Shown: positions 1 to 7,262, counted from the first letter of the stretch. The stretch is 7,876 bases of DNA from an uncultured Eubacterium sp. (GCA_948468465.1 CAOKJJ010000204.1:1-7876), one strand, 5' to 3'. The notes: generated by a model from the sequence alone, not told the origin. Program-made: numbers and translations.

Positions 1-9
1 GCAGATTTT

Positions 10-38
10 TTCACAAATGTTCACGATTTACATATAAG
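10..38 (+). promoter_or_regulatory. Possible plus-strand sigma-A-type promoter
   Basis: TTCACA (10-15) and TATAAG (33-38) are separated by 17 bp and each matches the vegetative consensus at five of six bases. Transcription would start near position 45 and run rightward. No plus-strand gene follows; the first structure met is the hairpin at 112-158. A match in AT-rich DNA can occur by chance, so the call rests only on sequence similarity. The rest of 1-111 holds nothing else I can name. Confidence 0.25.
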
Positions 39-111
39 GCCCGAGAAAACCAGCCAGGCCATTTTCCCCTCACCCGGCGTCCGCATAACCATCCAAAAAA
101 CGCAAAACAAA

Positions 112-158
112 TAAGAAGGCATTAGATCATGAATCATTCTTTCTCTAATGCCTTCTTA
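112..158 (-). terminator. Probable intrinsic terminator hairpin at the end of the minus-strand cluster
   Basis: Two perfect 15-nt arms (112-126 and 144-158) flank a 17-nt loop. On the minus strand the stem is followed by TTTG, then TTTTG, then a T6 run (positions 111 down to 95), which fits rho-independent termination of transcription arriving from the gene that ends at 255. On the plus strand the stem is followed only by a weak T-containing stretch, so bidirectional activity is possible but less likely. The stem is rather AT-rich, which lowers certainty. Confidence 0.6.
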
Positions 159-241
159 ATATGAATTTTATGCACGCTGGTGAGCACAACGGCTTCAGCT
201 CCGCAAAACCATGGGCTGCACGCCAAAAGAGTATCGGTGTA
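134..241 (-). other. Short open frame of 35 codons, possible C-terminal gene remnant
   Basis: Between the end of the ATPase/nuclease gene (255) and the hairpin, minus-strand positions 241 to 137 form an open frame of 35 codons, bounded upstream by an in-frame TGA (244-242) and closed by a TGA at 136-134. It has no ATG. The translation contains CSPWFCGAEAVVLTSVHK and then KKALEKE, and looks protein-like in composition, with Ala, Val and Lys runs and no low complexity. The last nine codons and the stop fall in the hairpin. It could be the worn C-terminus of a lost gene, or chance. I do not recognise a family. Confidence 0.2.
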
Positions 242-254
242 TCAACGGTTCCGG

Positions 255-1648
255 TTAGTTTCCCCTTATTTCCAGCGTTTCTGACACCACCCTGCACCGC
301 TTTCTATAACACGCGATACCATACCGGTAGATGGTGCGCATGCCATTCTCAATCAGCGTGCTCTCATATGACCTCTCCTTAATCTGCTGCAGCGCCTCCT
401 GACATGCCGACTCAAACGAGCCGTTCTCCGCATATTTGATCTCGATCACAATCCCGATATCGCGCTGCCGGATCTCAATGCTGATATCGCTGTAGCCCTC
501 CCCCGACTCGGCATTCGACTTCACCAGCCACTTGTCCATATGTGCCAGCAGCCCCAGCAGAATACCGTGATAAAAATTCTCCTTCATTGGTTTTCTGACA
601 TTTGTGTCACGAATACTAATGGTATTCCAGAGATAATCGTTAAACCCCTTCTCTACCGCCGCAGCGTCATTCTCCTCAAATGCCCTGCAGAAGCGTTCCA
701 GTTTTTCGATATCCTTCACCGATTCCTCCTGAAACCACTCGCGAATCTGCTGCACGAATATCCACCGGATTTCCCTGTTTGGAATGACAAGCTCCGTCAT
801 GTCCCCGGACTGGAAACCGCGCTGTGTCAGATAGCCCGTCGTGAACAGAATGCTCCAGAGGTTGTCAATATTTGAATCCAGCTCCCTGTATGTCAGCTCC
901 TGCCGTATCATCTTATTCACGCTCCCGCCATCGATTAACAGCTCGATCTCGTCGCGTGTTGTTGTGTTTGCCTTGCTGACAAACCTCCTGATGATGTCAT
1001 TGCTGCTTGTATTTACCCAGTAATTTTGCGGTTTTGTCACGCTCGCATCGCGCAGGTCACCACAGTAATTGATCACATCCCATGGACAATAGATTGCTGT
1101 ATTTCCAAACAGATAACCGTCATACCACTCCTTTATGGCTTCATAATGTTCTGTAAATCCATAATATTCCAGCATCTGCCTGACTTGCGCATCGGTAAAA
1201 CCGAAATACTCCTTGTATCGCACATCCTTCACAGTATAAACTTTAAAATTATTCAGTCCGGTGAAACTACTTTCTTTCGAAATTCTAAGACACCCCGTCA
1301 ACACGGCAAAATACAGGCTGTCATTTGTCTTGAACGCATTCCCGAACAAGCTTCTGATCAGCTCTGCCATGTCATCGTAATACCCTGACTGATACGCCTT
1401 GTCAAGCGGCGCATCATACTCGTCGATCAGCATGACAACCTCCTGACCGTAATGCTTTTTCAACAGCTGTGACAGGATTAACAGACTTGATTTCAAAAGC
1501 GCATCCGACATCGCAAACTCACCGCAATCATTTAACGCGAGAATGCTCTCATACTGATCAATCCTGTCTTATCTACATAGTAAAACCGCTGTCTGCGTAT
1601 TTCCTTAAAACTTTCAATCCCCATTGGCAGCCTTGCGTTCATTTCCAT
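255..1648 (-). pseudogene. AAA-ATPase-like / PD-(D/E)XK nuclease (DUF1703) family gene with internal deletion and frameshift
   Basis: This family normally combines an N-terminal P-loop ATPase-like domain (PF09820) with a C-terminal PD-(D/E)XK nuclease-like domain (DUF1703, PF08011) in roughly 500-580 residues; its biological role is poorly defined. Seen here: a good ribosome binding site (GGAAGGAG) precedes ATG 1648, which opens a frame containing the family N-terminus (LPMGIESFKEIRR, then FYYVDKTG). At about 1556-1561 the reading jumps out of frame to a later family segment (DQYESILALNDCGEFA), and this second frame runs to the stop at 255. About 100 residues, including the Walker A and RPRRFGKT region, are missing. 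The 418-codon frame from ATG 1511 keeps Walker B (LIDEYD), the LTGCLRISKES segment and the nuclease motif (D342, E357 and K359, counted from ATG 1511). A weak GGTGAG lies upstream of ATG 1511, so a truncated product is conceivable. Inference: non-functional or altered remnant. Confidence 0.85.
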
Positions 1649-1718
1649 GCAGTCTCTCTCCTTCCGTGAAAGAATATGCGTCATGGCGTTAACAGCCGCT
1701 AACTCAATGAAGCAACTA

Positions 1719-2864
1719 TTACCAAAATTTTACTTCCTGCTTAACCGTTCTGTAACCAGCGCTGACCATAATCTCATCCCAGCAGCCATAACACTGCGGG
1801 CAGTCATACCAGCGCTCATTTGCTTTTGTTTCTGTCAACGCGACTCTTTGACCTGCATAAGTCTCGCTGTTGGATACCGGGACAGCCATTTGGCCGCTGC
1901 TTAAATCCAGCATGGAGATAATGCTCGGAACGGTAACCATTGTTTTTTCCTCCGCGTCTGCAGGTTCACTGACAGTGTTTACATACAGATTTTCATTTTG
2001 GAAAATAACCTTCACCATTTTCCCGTCATCTGCACGAATGGTCGTTACTCCTGTATCAAATCCGCCTGCTGAGGTAATTTCAATATTCGTTATCGTTCCT
2101 GCTTCGATAATTGGACGAAACGGCGTCTTTTTTGCATCAAAATAATCCTGCAGTTTTGCAATGGCCCCATCCGCGCTGACATGCCGTAAAATATCTCCAA
2201 CCTCCATGGCTAACGTCATCTGCCCAATCGCGGATGCTTTCAGATGCTGCTCTTTGTTCATCATCCAGGCTGCAATGCCGATGCCCTGATCAAACGCCTG
2301 GCACATATATCTTGCAATCTTCTCACAGGCCGAACCATCCATCGGATCTTTTGTACGGGCCGCCATCGTATCCCCGGACTCACTGGCTAAAATAATCGGA
2401 CTGGTTGGAATGCCGTGTACTGGAAGCAAGCCTGTGTTCAGTTCTGGTACAGCTCTTCCGTTTCCATCCGTGTCAAGAACCGGAAGTCCGCACTTCCATG
2501 CGGCGTACAGCGGAAGCAGCGTGTTTCCGCCTCCCATCTCTCCGGAATATACGTATTTTAAATTTTTCCCCTGAAATTCTGCTTCTTCACACATCCCTTT
2601 TACCGCGTTGACAGACTCATCCTGGAACGTTTTTCCCTTTGTCGCTACCGGAGAGCCGAGCGCCGCAACCATGGTCGAAACAACATTTGGATCATCTTCC
2701 ATCTCTGTGATATCCAGCATTTGAATCAAAGCCTTGGGATCTTCCTGATACATGACTTCTATTAGGGCCAGCCCTTCTTCGCTGGCGCCTCCACCTCCGC
2801 CGCCATAAAAACTGGAGCCATACACTATGTTTGTTAATTCCTCACGTCTTAATATACTTGCCAT
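1719..2864 (-). CDS. DUF917 family protein (S-Me-THD domain), with C-terminal CxxCxxC
   Basis: A 381-residue cytoplasmic protein of the DUF917 family (Pfam PF06032, renamed S-Me-THD after S-methyl thiohydantoin desulfurase). Members are often found beside hydantoinase genes and nucleobase or hydantoin permeases. Family-like features seen: a six-glycine stretch at residues 21-26, GEMGGGN at 108-114, and GLPVLDTDGNGRAVPEL at 126-142. The ATG at 2864 is preferred over an in-frame GTG at 2876 because the strong site AAAGGTGAGG lies a few bases upstream of the ATG and includes that GTG. The gene begins 24 bp after the permease stop, implying one transcript and a shared substrate, probably a heterocyclic amide. 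The tail carries Cys355, Cys358 and Cys361 (CPQCYGC), a possible metal or Fe-S ligand set that I do not recall from typical members. The exact reaction cannot be read from sequence. Confidence 0.85.
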   Translation of the reverse strand: MASILRREELTNIVYGSSFYGGGGGGASEEGLALIEVMYQEDPKALIQMLDITEMEDDPNVVSTMVAALGSPVATKGKTFQDESVNAVKGMCEEAEFQGKNLKYVYSGEMGGGNTLLPLYAAWKCGLPVLDTDGNGRAVPELNTGLLPVHGIPTSPIILASESGDTMAARTKDPMDGSACEKIARYMCQAFDQGIGIAAWMMNKEQHLKASAIGQMTLAMEVGDILRHVSADGAIAKLQDYFDAKKTPFRPIIEAGTITNIEITSAGGFDTGVTTIRADDGKMVKVIFQNENLYVNTVSEPADAEEKTMVTVPSIISMLDLSSGQMAVPVSNSETYAGQRVALTETKANERWYDCPQCYGCWDEIMVSAGYRTVKQEVKFW

Positions 2865-2888
2865 TTTTTTCCTCACCTTTCTGATTTT

Positions 2889-4178
2889 TTATGCTTTCAC
2901 TGCAAACGGATTATACTTCGGATCCTTTACAACCGTACACAAAATCCAGTAAATAATAATTGTCACTGCGATGCCGACAAGCTCTGGAATAAAAAACTTG
3001 TCAAAGTATGTAACAAGTGCGCCGCAAAGCCACGCGGCAATCCCAAGCCAGTTAACGCCTGGAAAAGGCTCCCATCCTTCGCTCTTTCCGCGTCCCAAAA
3101 CCCAGTAATCCGCGATCAGTACCGCACAGATTGGCGTAATCAGATAACTGAGTGCAGATAAAAAGTCTACAAAATAATACACAATCCCGCCAAGGGAAAG
3201 CAAAATTCCTATGATGCCGCAAACAGCCGTTACAATCGCTCTTTTGTCATCTTTCATTTTAAAAATATTTACTACAGCTATGCCGGCGGAATAAGCATTG
3301 CCTACATTGGTTGTCCAGGTCGCCAATATCAGCACAAGCATGCCTGCCACAGGAAGGCCAACATTTGCGAACATTGCCGTAATATCAGAATTTCCGGAGC
3401 AAATGGACAATACCGCCCCGCATGCCAGCGCGCCTACGCCGGCCGGAATTACACCAAACAAACAGGAAAGCGCCGCGCTTTTTCCGTCTTTGCTGTACCG
3501 GTTGTAATCTCCGCATGTAGCGGCTCCAGAAATAAATCCACCGACCGAAATCGTAATTCCTACAAGCATGCCGCCATCGCCAGACGGCCGGTACGCAGCC
3601 AGCAGCGCCGCGCCGCCGTCGCCAAGCGCTATCGAAACACCATATACGAGAAATACAAACAGCAGCGGTACACTCACTGCATTCAAAAGATTTGTCAAAC
3701 CAATGCCATAGAATGCTGTAATTAACATTAACGTACCCCAGATGATGCATGCGAGCCATTCAGGAAAAGCAAATCCAAAACCTGTCTGCATTAAGGTACA
3801 AAAGGAGGATGCACATACGATGGTCTGATAAGCATACCATCCGATCATAGAAACCGCGATAATCAAAGAAAGCGTAAACTGCGAGCCCTGGTCTCCCAGC
3901 GCCCTTGATACCGCAACCGTCGTCGGCCTTCCCGTCTGCGCCGACTGCGCCGCGATCAGCATCATAAGCGCGACAACGATTCCATAACCGATAAACATTG
4001 CAAGAATCGAATTTTTAAAATCCAATCCGACAGACACCATAGAACCAATCATAAGTGCAGGCACACAAATTACATTCCCAGCCCAAATAAAAGCAATCGA
4101 AAGCCAGCCCTTTTTCTCACTGTCCGGAACCTGCTCCAACGTAATTGTTTCAACATGACTTTTCTTTTCTTTCGTCAT
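2889..4178 (-). CDS. CodB-like NCS1-family permease (cytosine, purine or hydantoin transporter)
   Basis: A 429-residue integral membrane protein with about 12 hydrophobic segments (roughly residues 25-47, 55-77, 101-122, 138-160, 163-183, 205-222, 237-259, 273-303, 314-335, 339-360, 375-392 and 397-415). Its length and profile fit the NCS1 family, which imports nucleobases, hydantoins and related rings with Na+ or H+. Seen motifs: WAGNVICVP in segment 1, GWYAYQT in segment 3, GDYNRYSK after segment 6 and WTTNVGNAYSAG (288-299) in segment 8, the last resembling the CodB WTTNxxNxYxxG region. ATG 4178 is chosen because AAAAGGAGGG sits a few bases before it; a longer frame from 4211 would put this site inside the coding region. 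No cytosine deaminase gene is nearby; the tightly linked downstream partner is the DUF917 gene, so a substrate other than cytosine is plausible. Confidence 0.9.
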   Translation of the reverse strand: MTKEKKSHVETITLEQVPDSEKKGWLSIAFIWAGNVICVPALMIGSMVSVGLDFKNSILAMFIGYGIVVALMMLIAAQSAQTGRPTTVAVSRALGDQGSQFTLSLIIAVSMIGWYAYQTIVCASSFCTLMQTGFGFAFPEWLACIIWGTLMLITAFYGIGLTNLLNAVSVPLLFVFLVYGVSIALGDGGAALLAAYRPSGDGGMLVGITISVGGFISGAATCGDYNRYSKDGKSAALSCLFGVIPAGVGALACGAVLSICSGNSDITAMFANVGLPVAGMLVLILATWTTNVGNAYSAGIAVVNIFKMKDDKRAIVTAVCGIIGILLSLGGIVYYFVDFLSALSYLITPICAVLIADYWVLGRGKSEGWEPFPGVNWLGIAAWLCGALVTYFDKFFIPELVGIAVTIIIYWILCTVVKDPKYNPFAVKA

Positions 4179-4194
4179 ATATCCCTCCTTTTGC

Positions 4195-4233
4195 ATGAAT
4201 GAGATTAACAATGCTTACCGCCGCTGCATTCAT
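4195..4233 (-). repeat. Overlapping inverted repeats upstream of the permease
   Basis: In the 69-bp gap between the amylosucrase-like gene and the permease, ATGAATG (4195-4201) can pair with CATTCAT (4227-4233), and AATGC (4210-4214) can pair with GCATT (4226-4230). The two pairings share 4227-4230 and so exclude each other. The near arm lies 4 bases upstream of the permease ribosome binding site. There is no T-run, so this is not a standard terminator. It may be chance, a processing site or a weak attenuator. Confidence 0.2.
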
Positions 4234-4247
4234 AACTGTCATACATT

Positions 4248-6086
4248 CTATTTTTTCAGCAGCCAATATACGCCATACCCTGGTATGCTTACTTCATGCC
4301 CTTCTTTTTTCTTGCCGGAAATCAGATCTGTATAGCACCCGTCTTCCTCATCCAATTGTACGACTTTATTAAATTCGCTGAAATTAAACAACGCTGTCAG
4401 TTTCTGCTCTCCATGCTCCCTGATGATTCCAAGCACGGAGTCATCCAATGTATCAAACGTACTTACAGCCGCGTCCGTATCAAACAGCGGAGAACTTTTT
4501 CGAATCTGTTCCAGCTTTCCAATGCCGTCGAACAGTTTTTGCTGTACACTGCCCTGTTCTGTCCGTTTCGCTTCCAAATCCCAGCGGAACTTTCCGCGGT
4601 GCAGATATCTGGAATCGCCCCAGCGGTCTGGTTCTTTATGATACGAATAATCGTTTTCCTGTCCGATCTCATCGCCACTGTAAATAACCGGTATGCCGGA
4701 CTGCGTTAACATATAAGCATGAAGCATCAGATCCAGCCGCACCGCCTGCTCCAAAGCCGGTTCGTTTTTCTCATAAGCCGCCTTTTCAATGCCGCACAAA
4801 GACGCTGTCGTTCCGCACAGCCTGGCGTCTCCGGATGTTGGGTCTGAATTATACAGCTCGCCTCTTCCGAAAGCTTCCGGGATAACGCCTGTCAAAAAGT
4901 CATTCAAATACTTTTTATGGCTGACCTCTTCGATTCCAAACCGTTTCAGCCACTGGTAATCCAATCCCCAACCAATATCATCGTGGCATCTTAAATAATT
5001 TAAAAATACATATTCTTTTGGCAGTCCGCTTACAATATCCATCTGCATCTTTAATAGGCGGATGTCTCTCGTAGCGACTGTATGCCAGGTCGTCGCCATC
5101 GTCGTTACGTTATACAGCATATGGCACTCCGGCTTTTCCACCGTGCCAAAATACGGCACAACCTTTTCCGGCTCCATGACAACCTCGCCAAGCAGCAGTA
5201 CGCCCGGACATACAATCTCGCAGATCATGCGCATCATGCGCACAATCGTATGTACCTGCGGAAGATTCCTGCAGTTTGTGCCAAGCTCTTTCCAAATATA
5301 AGGCACTGCGTCAATCCGCATGACATCTATGCCCTTATTCGCAAGAAACAGGAAATTATATACCATCTCATTAAACACTCTTGGATTGCGGTAGTTCAAA
5401 TCCCACTGATACGGATAAAATGTCGTCATAACAAAATGCCCGGCTTCCTGCAGCCATGTAAAATTGCCCGGCGCCGTCGTTGGAAATACCTGCGGAACTG
5501 TCTTTTCGTACTCTGCCGGCATCGAATAATCACGGAAAAAGAAATACCGGCTCATATATTCCCCTTCCCCGCGGCGTGCCCGGACTGCCCATTCATGGTC
5601 CTCAGACGTATGGTTCATCACAAAATCCATGCAGACATTCATGCCCTTTTTATGGCAGGCGCTTGTCAGACTTTCCAAATCTTCCATCGTTCCAAGCTGC
5701 GGCTGTACCTTCCGAAAATCTGCTACCGCATATCCGCCGTCTGAACGTCCCTTCGGCGTATCCAAAAACGGCATCAGATGAATATAATTCACCTGGCACT
5801 CCTCCAGATAATCCAGCTTTTCTTCCACGCCCTTCAAATTGCCGGCATAGTTGTCAATATACATCATCATTCCCAGTATGTCATTTTTCTTATACCAGTC
5901 CGGTTCTTTTTCACGATCCTGATCCATCGTTTTCAGCTGCCTGCTTCGCTGCATAAAATATTCATACATCTGCGAACACAGTTCCGCAAACATATCATCA
6001 TTTTGGTACAGCTCCATATACAGCCATCTTAACTCATCATGATGACGGTCCATTCTTTTTTGAAACAGTTCTTGTTCCTTTGCCAT
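4248..6086 (-). CDS. Amylosucrase-like glycoside hydrolase (GH13, subfamily 4 type)
   Basis: A 612-residue protein without signal peptide, hence cytoplasmic. Amylosucrase transfers glucose from sucrose onto alpha-1,4-glucan and releases fructose; close relatives hydrolyse sucrose. A helical N-terminal region (about 1-68) precedes a GH13 barrel with all four signatures: DFVMNH (154-159), GIDVMRIDAV with nucleophile Asp259 and Arg257, acid/base Glu301 in LLGEVV, and His368-Asp369 in CHDDIGW. The segments IWKELGTNCRNLPQ (264-276) and CHDDIGW resemble Neisseria amylosucrase closely. Asp116 (SDGGYAV) and Arg497 (LHRGK) probably correspond to the Asp144-Arg509 pair that closes the sucrose pocket there. 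A small beta domain ends the chain (about 540-612). GAGAGGAT lies about 10 bp upstream of the ATG. The gene follows the fructokinase by 76 bp with no clear terminator, supporting a shared sucrose pathway. Hydrolysis versus polymer synthesis cannot be settled by reading. Confidence 0.9.
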   Translation of the reverse strand: MAKEQELFQKRMDRHHDELRWLYMELYQNDDMFAELCSQMYEYFMQRSRQLKTMDQDREKEPDWYKKNDILGMMMYIDNYAGNLKGVEEKLDYLEECQVNYIHLMPFLDTPKGRSDGGYAVADFRKVQPQLGTMEDLESLTSACHKKGMNVCMDFVMNHTSEDHEWAVRARRGEGEYMSRYFFFRDYSMPAEYEKTVPQVFPTTAPGNFTWLQEAGHFVMTTFYPYQWDLNYRNPRVFNEMVYNFLFLANKGIDVMRIDAVPYIWKELGTNCRNLPQVHTIVRMMRMICEIVCPGVLLLGEVVMEPEKVVPYFGTVEKPECHMLYNVTTMATTWHTVATRDIRLLKMQMDIVSGLPKEYVFLNYLRCHDDIGWGLDYQWLKRFGIEEVSHKKYLNDFLTGVIPEAFGRGELYNSDPTSGDARLCGTTASLCGIEKAAYEKNEPALEQAVRLDLMLHAYMLTQSGIPVIYSGDEIGQENDYSYHKEPDRWGDSRYLHRGKFRWDLEAKRTEQGSVQQKLFDGIGKLEQIRKSSPLFDTDAAVSTFDTLDDSVLGIIREHGEQKLTALFNFSEFNKVVQLDEEDGCYTDLISGKKKEGHEVSIPGYGVYWLLKK

Positions 6087-6162
6087 TTTTTCTTATCCTC
6101 TCTTTTTATTTTCTTATAAAAACCCTCCATGTAAAGCTTCTCTGCTAAAATATAAATTCTAT

Positions 6163-7128
6163 TTATTTTCTCTGAGCTATCAGCCGGCGGATTTCATCTG
6201 CTGTCGGCATCACGCGCAGTGCGCCTCTGCGTGTCGTAATGATCGAAGCGCCTGCATTTGCAAACGTCAGCAGTTCTTCTAACTGTTCCTTCGTCCATGC
6301 GTCCAGTCCATGCTCCAGCACATAATGCAGCGCGCATGCTTCAAACGTATCACCTGCCCCTGTCGTTTCAATCGTTCCTTCCTGCAGAAACGGCTTAGCG
6401 CTCGCTGCCACATCTTTGCTGTAAGCAAAGCTTCCTTCTTTGCCAAGCGTTACAAACATCAGCGGTATCTTATATGTTTCCCGCAGTATCGCGGCTCCTT
6501 TTTCATAATCATCCGTTCCGGTCATAAACTCAACTTCATTATCGGAAATTTTTAAAATATCACATTTAGAAAGTCCATATGCTATCTCCTGTTTTGCACA
6601 TTCCAAAGAATCCCAGAGCGGTTCCCGCAGATTCGGGTCAAACGATACAAGCACGCCATTGTTCTTTGCCACATCTATCGCATGCCTCGTCGCTTCCCGC
6701 ACGCCTTCATGTGTGGAAGAAAGCGTTCCAAAGTGAAAAATCCGGCTGTTTTTAATCAGCTCCTCCATCACCTCTTCTTTTCGAAGCATCATATCCGCGC
6801 CCGGATTACGGTAAAAGCTGAAATCACGGTCCCCATCCGGCTTTGTGTGCACAAAAGCAAGCGTTGTATGTACGGCATCATCAAAAATAAGATTCGTCAC
6901 ATCCGTGCCGCTTTTTTTCACCTCGTCCGCAAGCAGATGGCCAAAATTGTCATTTCCCACTTTGCCGATAAAAGCCGTTTTCTTTCCAAGCTTATTTAAC
7001 ATTGCCAATACATTGCAGGGCGCTCCTCCCGGATTTGCCTCCAGAATCGGATTTCCCTGTTCACTTAGTCCATTCTCCGTAAAATCAATTAACAATTCTC
7101 CAAGCGCTGTCACATCGTATGTTTTCAT
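6163..7128 (-). CDS. scrK: Fructokinase, PfkB/ribokinase family
   Basis: A 321-residue cytoplasmic sugar kinase that would phosphorylate fructose to fructose-6-phosphate with ATP. Seen: the first PfkB signature region (GGAPCNVLAMLNKLGKK, from residue 34, then FIGKVGND), the SFDPNLRE segment (162-169) typical of fructokinases, KISDNEVEF (193-201), and the second signature TTGAGDTF (255-262) with the catalytic base Asp260. Length is normal for the family. The ATG at 7128 is chosen because AAGGAGG lies about 9 bp upstream; an ATG two codons earlier (7134) is only 3 bp from that site. The frame is open for another 57 codons upstream of that second ATG, but that stretch is Lys/Gln/Asn low-complexity encoded by tandem repeats and is probably an untranslated leader. 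Its neighbour, the amylosucrase-like enzyme, releases fructose, so the two fit one pathway. The gene symbol is given by family and context. Confidence 0.9.
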   Translation of the reverse strand: MKTYDVTALGELLIDFTENGLSEQGNPILEANPGGAPCNVLAMLNKLGKKTAFIGKVGNDNFGHLLADEVKKSGTDVTNLIFDDAVHTTLAFVHTKPDGDRDFSFYRNPGADMMLRKEEVMEELIKNSRIFHFGTLSSTHEGVREATRHAIDVAKNNGVLVSFDPNLREPLWDSLECAKQEIAYGLSKCDILKISDNEVEFMTGTDDYEKGAAILRETYKIPLMFVTLGKEGSFAYSKDVAASAKPFLQEGTIETTGAGDTFEACALHYVLEHGLDAWTKEQLEELLTFANAGASIITTRRGALRVMPTADEIRRLIAQRK

Positions 7129-7167
7129 TCTCATACTCCTCCTTAAGATTTTTGATTTTTTCTCTTT

Positions 7168-7212
7168 CTGCTTTTTTTGTTTCTGATTTTTTTGTTTCTG
7201 ATTTTTTTGTTT
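7168..7212 (-). repeat. Three tandem 15-bp repeats in the fructokinase leader
   Basis: Three contiguous 15-bp units (7168-7182, 7183-7197, 7198-7212) read CTGATTTTTTTGTTT on the plus strand; the first differs only by C for A at position 4. On the transcribed strand they are A-rich with spaced CAG triplets. Because the unit is a multiple of three, the upstream open frame stays intact across them and would read as KQKNQ-like repeats. They lie 40-84 bp upstream of the chosen fructokinase start, so they belong to the 5' leader. Homopolymer-rich units like these are prone to slippage and copy-number change. Confidence 0.85.
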
Positions 7213-7244
7213 GTTCTGCTTGTAGCTGACGCCTTCTTCATTTG

Positions 7245-7262
7245 ATGCAAATTCTTTTGCAT
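7245..7262. promoter_or_regulatory. 18-bp palindrome, candidate operator for the sucrose genes
   Basis: ATGCAAA and TTTGCAT form perfect 7-bp arms around a 4-bp spacer. The site lies about 20-37 bp downstream of the start predicted from the -10 at 7289-7294, a usual place for a repressor to block transcription. The centre lacks the CG core typical of LacI/CcpA-type operators, so the binding protein is unknown. No regulator gene is in the window. Confidence 0.4.

Noticed and set aside
540..1388. Plus-strand frames of 60-120 codons over the ATPase/nuclease gene
   Set aside because: All are antisense to a frame with clear family motifs and none has an upstream ribosome binding site.
1649..1718. 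Terminator between the DUF917 gene and the broken ATPase/nuclease gene
   Set aside because: Only a 3-bp GGC/GCC pairing without a T-run is visible, so no termination signal can be supported.
2865..2876. GTG start giving a 385-residue DUF917 protein
   Set aside because: The GTG lies inside the AAAGGTGAGG ribosome binding site that serves the ATG at 2864.
3385..3759. 124-codon minus-strand frame inside the permease gene
   Set aside because: It is an alternative frame of the permease, whose membrane segments are continuous. The translation is Arg/Trp/Cys-rich, typical of out-of-frame reading.
4179..4211. Longer permease start at 4211
   Set aside because: It would bury the very strong AAAAGGAGGG site inside the coding region, and the extra residues have no family counterpart that I know.
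5082..5744. 220-codon plus-strand open frame
   Set aside because: It lies fully antisense to the amylosucrase-like gene, whose catalytic motifs prove the minus-strand frame. Its translation shows no domain-like pattern and has no ribosome binding site.
5480..5956. 158-codon plus-strand open frame
   Set aside because: Antisense shadow of the same GH13 gene with no start signal or recognisable motif.
6087..6162. Promoter or terminator between fructokinase and the amylosucrase-like gene
   Set aside because: The gap is AT-rich with a TTTACA box, but no -10 at a suitable distance and no stable hairpin were found.
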